The translations under genes were made by a program, and so were the position numbers. 64,000 bases of DNA from positions 2,967,439 through 3,031,438 of the forward strand of contig CM034607.1 in NCBI GenBank assembly GCA_020091685.1, in the 5' to 3' direction. Shown here one piece after another: positions 59,040 to 64,000 of this stretch (position 1 is its first letter; each line of letters opens with the position of its first letter). Source of the DNA: Lutjanus erythropterus. Lineage: Eukaryota > Chordata > Actinopteri > Lutjaniformes > Lutjanidae. Below the pieces are notes generated by a model. The model worked only from the letters and a program-made list of their open reading frames with translations. It was not told where the DNA came from and made no database searches.

Positions 59040-59420
59040 CACTGCATATCTTTAACTCTGGGCTAAGAGTTAACTTAGCCCCTTTTCACACACAGCCAGG
59101 GTTAAGTTAAACACAGGGCTATATGATTCACACTGTACTGCTATTAGCTCTTGGTTACATGTCTGTTGGTACACCAACCAATGTGAACATTTTAGAATAT
59201 TTCATGACTGCTCTGCTCTTTTAGCCTGGTTTCACACTGGCACTTTGTAGCCCTGTGTTTAGTCGATTTTCAGGGGATAACTCCACAAACTCTGCTCTGG
59301 GGCAGGGCCAGCAAGCCAAGGCTGAAGTTGGGGTTAGCCCTCTTTGGAATGTTCCAGGGCTGTGCGAGTGTGAAAGCTTTCTCAGCCTAAGGCTAATAGC
59401 TCCCTTAACTTGAGATCAAG
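59040..59420. repeat. Possible DNA repeat with TTCACACTG/GTGTGAAA motifs
   Basis: TTTTCACACACAGCCAGGGTT, TTCACACTGTACTG, TTTCACACTGGCAC and GAGTGTGAAAGCTTTC, with AGCCCTGTGTTT and its relatives, recur in both orientations. It looks like a fold-back repeat known in fish; borders are approximate. Confidence 0.35.
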
Positions 59421-60518
59421 TGCAATGTGAAAAGCCTAATCCATCAGCGTACTAACCAGCCCTCTCATTTTTCTCCTGGTAGTTGGTCACTGGTCACTGG
59501 TCACTCTCCCTATTTCCTCCAAGGACCACAATTCTCCTGTGTTTTCTTGATTTCTCACAAATTTGTATACCTTTCCATTATCACAACCTGTTTCTGACAC
59601 AGTGCAGCATCTATAAGCCCTACACGACTCCAGAAGTCTTCTGTGTCCACCCTGACAGCAGTGCAGCTACACCAAACCAGACTCTTAAGCAAAGTTTTAA
59701 AGGAAAGTTGCATGCATTTTGCAAAATCTATTGTCAATTTTATTTCAGGGGCAGGGCAAAAAATAAATGCATGAAAGAAAACTGATGAATGCTGATGCCA
59801 GATATTTGTGCAAGTTCATGACAGAGTAACAAATTATTCTGTATTCTGTCCAGAGAATTAAAAGTGAAATCAATGTTGTTGCAGTGTTCTTAGTATTTTG
59901 TTATTTTCATAAAAGCGACAAAATGTAATGTTTTGGCATCAAAATCCTCCCTATTTTTGACCCCTCAAGGCTGATAAGTATGATGATTGCATTGACAGGT
60001 GTGGACACCAGGGACATGTATAGACATATTTATACTACTTTCTGCTGTCAGCTTGACATTACCACAAATGGTATTGTGTAGCTTGTTGTAGTGTGGTGGC
60101 CTTGTGCACAACTCCATGCAGCTTTATATTGAGTTTCAGTTGTTAAGGGGTCTTTCAGCAGTTCATGTCAGCAAATCCTATGAACACCTACTGTACACTA
60201 CCTGTTCAGAATAAAATTATAGACAGACATGCAGACTGATGTTAACAACTAGCAGGTGAACATGGTGGAGCATTAAGCAGCTAAAGGGCCAGATATTGTT
60301 CTCAGGAGTTGGAGGTGGAGACCAAAAACAGAGCTAAAAGATTGTAAAAACTAACCAGATGGTAGCACAGAAAATGTCATTTGCACATCGTCACCTAATA
60401 GTTGAAACTGGTGACTGAGTGACTACTTGCACAGCTAGTTGGCAAGCTACTGTGGCTGGCAAGCTCATCTGTAGCATCCTAGCCATCTACATACCAACTA
60501 CTGAGTGAGAGAGATGTA

Positions 60519-60700
60519 TTTAATTCAAGTCAGTTTTATTTGTGTAGCCCGAAATCGTAACAGAAGTTATCTCAGGCCACTTTTCACAGCAGGACTAGAC
60601 CATTTTCTTACAGGGACACAACAATTCACACCATGAGCAGGCACTATGTAACAGTGACGAGGAAAAAACTCTGGCAGAAACCAGCAATCTGGCCTATTTC
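60519..60700 (+). repeat. Teleost interspersed repeat
   Basis: TCAAGTCAGTTTTATTTGTG followed by TTATCTCAGGCCACTTTTC, GGACTAGACC, CATGAGCAGGCAC and GTGACGAGGAAAAAACTC follows in order a very common teleost interspersed repeat that starts TTCAATTCAATTTTATTTAT. Its class is uncertain to me. Confidence 0.6.
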
Positions 60701-61364
60701 GAGGCTAATAAATCATACTGTATCGGAACGTGCATCCTATGAAGCAAACCTATGCAACTTTTGCAGAGGCAGCAGTCACCTTAACCCTGAACCAACCTTG
60801 TCACCATGGGCATGAGATAATGGTAAATGGTCAAAAGCAGCAAATAGTAGCAAGTTGAGAAGAGAAATCAGCAAAACTTGCACAGATTTGCCTATAATGC
60901 CCAGGCAGTATCGGAAGCATTTTCCAATACTGGTATCGGTATCAGAACAACCCTAGTGATAACCACATTGTCACCATCAACTCCTGTTTTGTGGTATTAG
61001 CTAGGATGACACAGCTAATATGATGAAAGCTTCTTGGATTGCTTCCCTTCAAAAGGAAGCACTGTCAAGATGTTTTGCTGTTGGTCAAAGCAAAGCATTG
61101 CACCTAAGTTTACCAAAGTTGACTTCTTCTGAAAGCTGTTTGCATTTACTTAGAACTCATGAGCAGTTCATGTGATTGAATACAATCTATTTCTGTCATA
61201 GACAGGCCTTTACAGCAGTGGACTGTTGTTTTTGTGGACTTGTGTTGGTCAGCTCCTGGTGTGAATGTGAAGAACCGTCCAAATTTGAAGCTCAACTTTC
61301 CTGAAAAAGACAATGGAGTTTATCCCAGCTGTCATGGATAAATTAAGATTAAAAACCGCATTAT

Positions 61365-61366
<2 letters not shown>

Positions 61367-61396
<30 letters not shown>
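61367..61396. repeat. (CA)n microsatellite
   Basis: About 15 CA units followed by GAGAGAGAG. Confidence 0.95.
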
Positions 61397-61399
<3 letters not shown>

Positions 61400-61770
61400 A
61401 GAGAGAAAACCATGCGCCTGCATCAGTGAGCGCTGCTTTTATTCAAAGATCTTCCCCACGATACACAACAAACATTACAAAGGGTTCATTAAGGTAAAGT
61501 AATTAGGGCAGCATGTGTGCAGTCGTCACAGTCTTGCTAAATAAAAAGAGCCCTCCTGTGATTTTGGAAGGTCTTCAAGAGTCTCCAGCAGCGAAACTGA
61601 AGAGTTTGCTCCTTCCTCTTCGCCTTAGTTGGAGATTCATGTGAAATCAATTGGCGGTTTGTGTGCAACAAAAGGAGTGTGCTCATTAGTGGAGCACACA
61701 CACTTTGGTCATTTGTCTTCTATTCACTAGGTGGCCAGAGGGCACTTTAAATTCCCATCGTTTCCTAGGC
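61400..61770. promoter_or_regulatory. Candidate conserved non-coding block with CTCF-like site
   Basis: Repeat-free stretch between two CA/TG runs, containing AAAGTAATTAGGGC and ATCAATTGGC. At about 61725-61738 TCACTAGGTGGCCA matches 11 of 14 positions of the CTCF core, with CAGAGGGCACT just after. Function is inferred. Confidence 0.25.
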
Positions 61771-62388
61771 AGATATGCCTGCTCAGCCCGTCCAAGAGTC
61801 TCTGCTGTGTGTGTGGGTGTGTGTGTGTGCGAGTGAGAGAGAGAGATCCACCTGCCTCGGCATATTTGTGCTAATGTGCAGCAGCTGTTAGCTTATGCCC
61901 CTACAACTCATAAGATGCCAATTATCTATGCCAATTAAATTTCTACTCTGATTTGAGTAAATCTACCACGCTTAATGTGTAAACACTACAGGTGTATTAT
62001 TAGACCTGTTTCACAGCTTTTCTTAGTCTACTGCCAGAGGGCTGCCTTCCATCACAACATGCTTACCCGTGTTAGAGTTTGGCCCTTCACACACTAACTG
62101 GAGGTTGAGTCTCCACTTCAGCTGACTGCTGATAGGATCATTCTGCTTTATTACGACTCAAGTCTTAATTTTCCTTGTTTGTGCTTGGCAAACATTCCTC
62201 AGGATAACAAGTCACAAAGTTAATTGCTGACATCTGGGATTACGGTCACATTGGCTGCATTTACATGCGTACTAGTTTTCCACTAAAAATCAGATTACGG
62301 CAATATTCTGACATTAATACAGGCCGTGTAAACAGCATATTCCTGTTAGATATTCTGAATCAGGCCTTATTCTGAATGGAGCGTATTC

Positions 62389-62530
62389 TGATTAAAGGGA
62401 TAATTCACCCAAAAATTAAAATGTAGTCATTATGTACTCACAGGAAAACAGTGTTGCAGAATCTCCAAAACAGTGGAAGTGAATGGTAAGCAGATTTCAA
62501 ACGTTAAAAAAAGGGGTGGGGGGGCAACAT
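62389..62530. mobile_element. Left part of a TTAA-family element
   Basis: ATTAAAGGGATAATTCACCC followed by AAAAATTAAAATG, and later GTGGAAGTGAATGG, parallels the element at 31059-31358. No right inverted end is found, so it is truncated or rearranged; a hairpin (62536-62779) follows directly. Confidence 0.5.
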
Positions 62531-62535
62531 AAAAT

Positions 62536-62779
62536 GCCTCCATACTGCTCATCTGGTGTAATCCAAGTCTCCTAAGCCCCGGCATGCCATTTGCACACCG
62601 TCGCAACACACACACACACACACACAGTTCAGACAGTGTGCACATGAACGTGGCTCCAAGCTAAGGATCTACAGTGAAGATTCAGGCTAAAAACATGGTG
62701 TAAATACCATTTTTTTAGTCAACTTGGCATGTTAGGACTTTAGGAGACTTGGATTACACCAGACGAGCAGTATGGAGGC
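62536..62779. repeat. Inverted repeat with 40-base arms
   Basis: The arm at 62536-62575 (GCCTCCATACTGCTCATCTG...) is the complement of the arm at 62740-62779 with one mismatch, around a 164-base loop. It is probably the internal stem of a mobile element related to the neighbouring TTAA family. Confidence 0.8.
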
Positions 62780-63811
62780 ACTTAATGTTTTTATTTTGTT
62801 GTATGTGGTTTTGGTTTTGACATCGGCTGTCATGAGACCATTATAGTTGAATGAATAGTTTGTACTGTTTGGACTTGTCATAAGAATGTTATAAGGCCAC
62901 TTTGACAGTAGTCTAACTGCTGCTAACTATAGCTGCCATCAGCTAGTTAGCTCAGTTAGCCGTGCAGCTAGTCGTCCTAGTGTCTGACTCAGTACCAAGA
63001 GCCAAAGCCAGCAAGAAAACCACCTTGGTTCTGTGTTCCCTGTTCAGTTCCAGTCCAGCCATGTTCATGGAGGATCATGAGAACATTTAAATAAGAAAAA
63101 TTTATTGTTGGTTCGCTCACAGACATGGCCATATACAAGCTTGTCACTCCTCCATGTTCAGGCTGGAGGAGTTCTCAGTGTTCTCTGTGGAACGTCAGCC
63201 TCTTTTCACATTTTGCCTCAGTCAAAGCCCAAGCCAGAGTTGTCATCCACTGTATTGCTTTTGTCTGTACAGCCATCAGATCTGATAGCATCAACCTGCC
63301 TAATGCCTTTCAGCTCACACGTCCAACACAAAGCTTGGCTTCACTGTTGAGGACTAGTAATTGATATCCAAACACTGGCTGCCACAAATCATGCTCAGGC
63401 AGCTTCTTGGACTGAGTGTGTAATGTGATTTCATGATATTCATCCTGAAACCACAGCATGAAAAGACCGAACAATCCCAACAAAATGAAACAGAATCAGT
63501 GTGGAGGAGCAGCGATGATATCTCAATACATCCTGTTCATTTTATCGACTGAGACAAGGCATCTGCGTTTATTACAAGGTGGCTGTACTGAGTAATGTGT
63601 TATAAGTTGGACAGAAATCATTGGACATGATGCATTTAAATAAAATACCACATCAAATCAAGAGCTGATGTTGGACATGCAATAAAATACACGAACAGGA
63701 CGAGTGTATCTGAACCAGGATAGACTGACCTGTGACTGTAGCACAAAGAGAGACGACTTTTCTTTTAATCATTTATGAGGCTGACTGCCCTTCAACAAGC
63801 CCCTGCCTGGT

Positions 63812-63812
<1 letters not shown>

Positions 63813-63849
<37 letters not shown>
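63813..63849. repeat. (AC)n microsatellite
   Basis: About 18 uninterrupted AC units. Confidence 0.95.
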
Positions 63850-63851
<2 letters not shown>

Positions 63852-64000
63852 CACAATTAGAGCCAATTATGTCCGAATCAATGAAGGAGATTCACATTCT
63901 CCAATGAAAATCTGATAACAGTTTAACAGCCAGGGAGGTCAACCTGAACCCTCTCTATTCGTCTCCATTACTGCGGGAAGGAGGACAGTGTGAGGGGTCT

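Larger units (their letters stand above)
46606..64000 (+). other. phf14: phf14 intron (at least 17.4 kb, 3' end not in window)
   Basis: I searched this stretch for the exon that should complete the final PHD finger (CDEC...CYHFGC...C-x-x-C) and do not see it. The stretch holds microsatellites, two minisatellites, a 1.2-kb fold-back element, a candidate alternative terminal exon at 52100-53150, MITE and other repeat copies, and several candidate conserved blocks. 48050-50600, 53200-55000 and 59800-61300 otherwise hold nothing I can name apart from those entries. Confidence 0.7.

Overview
This window is vertebrate nuclear DNA, most likely from a spiny-rayed (percomorph) teleost fish. It is AT-rich and almost entirely intronic, with coding islands of 60-270 bp bounded by GT/AG splice sites. 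The repeats are of types common in teleosts: a tRNA-derived SINE, small non-autonomous hAT-like elements, a TTAA-flanked element, decayed LINE fragments and long CA/TG microsatellites. I see no bacterial, phage, CRISPR or rRNA features, and I cannot name the species.

The window holds the middle and 3' part of one protein-coding gene on the + strand, phf14 (PHD finger protein 14, a chromatin reader). Ten consecutive exons can be placed: 954-1091, 2350-2496, 3526-3796, 6273-6379, 13153-13248, 20744-20850, 22020-22151, 29369-29531, 42001-42063 and 46484-46605. All splice junctions keep the reading frame and give a 448-codon partial protein plus two bases of the next codon. It begins inside the extended PHD module, continues through a basic linker and a coiled coil, then a complete PHD finger, a basic linker, and the first half of a last PHD finger. 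The upstream exons (N-terminus and first PHD finger) lie before base 1. No exon completing the last PHD finger is visible in 46606-64000, so the 3' end of the gene is probably beyond the window.

Layout: 1-953 is an intron with a SINE. 954-6379 holds four exons close together. 6380-29368 holds four exons separated by repeat-rich introns. 29532-42000 is a 12.5-kb intron. 42001-46605 holds two exons. 46606-64000 is at least 17.4 kb of a final intron with microsatellites, a 1.2-kb fold-back element, minisatellites and several GC-richer single-copy blocks that look like conserved regulatory sequence.

The most useful leads are within this one gene: a tandem donor at the end of the 29369 exon (with or without four residues), a frame-compatible candidate cassette exon at 36559-36615, and a candidate alternative last exon with a 3'-UTR-like tail and AATAAA at 52100-53150. 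Others are repeats carrying nuclear-receptor half-sites, and several mobile elements with recognisable target-site duplications. I did not find a novel multi-gene system, and the window does not appear to hold a second gene.
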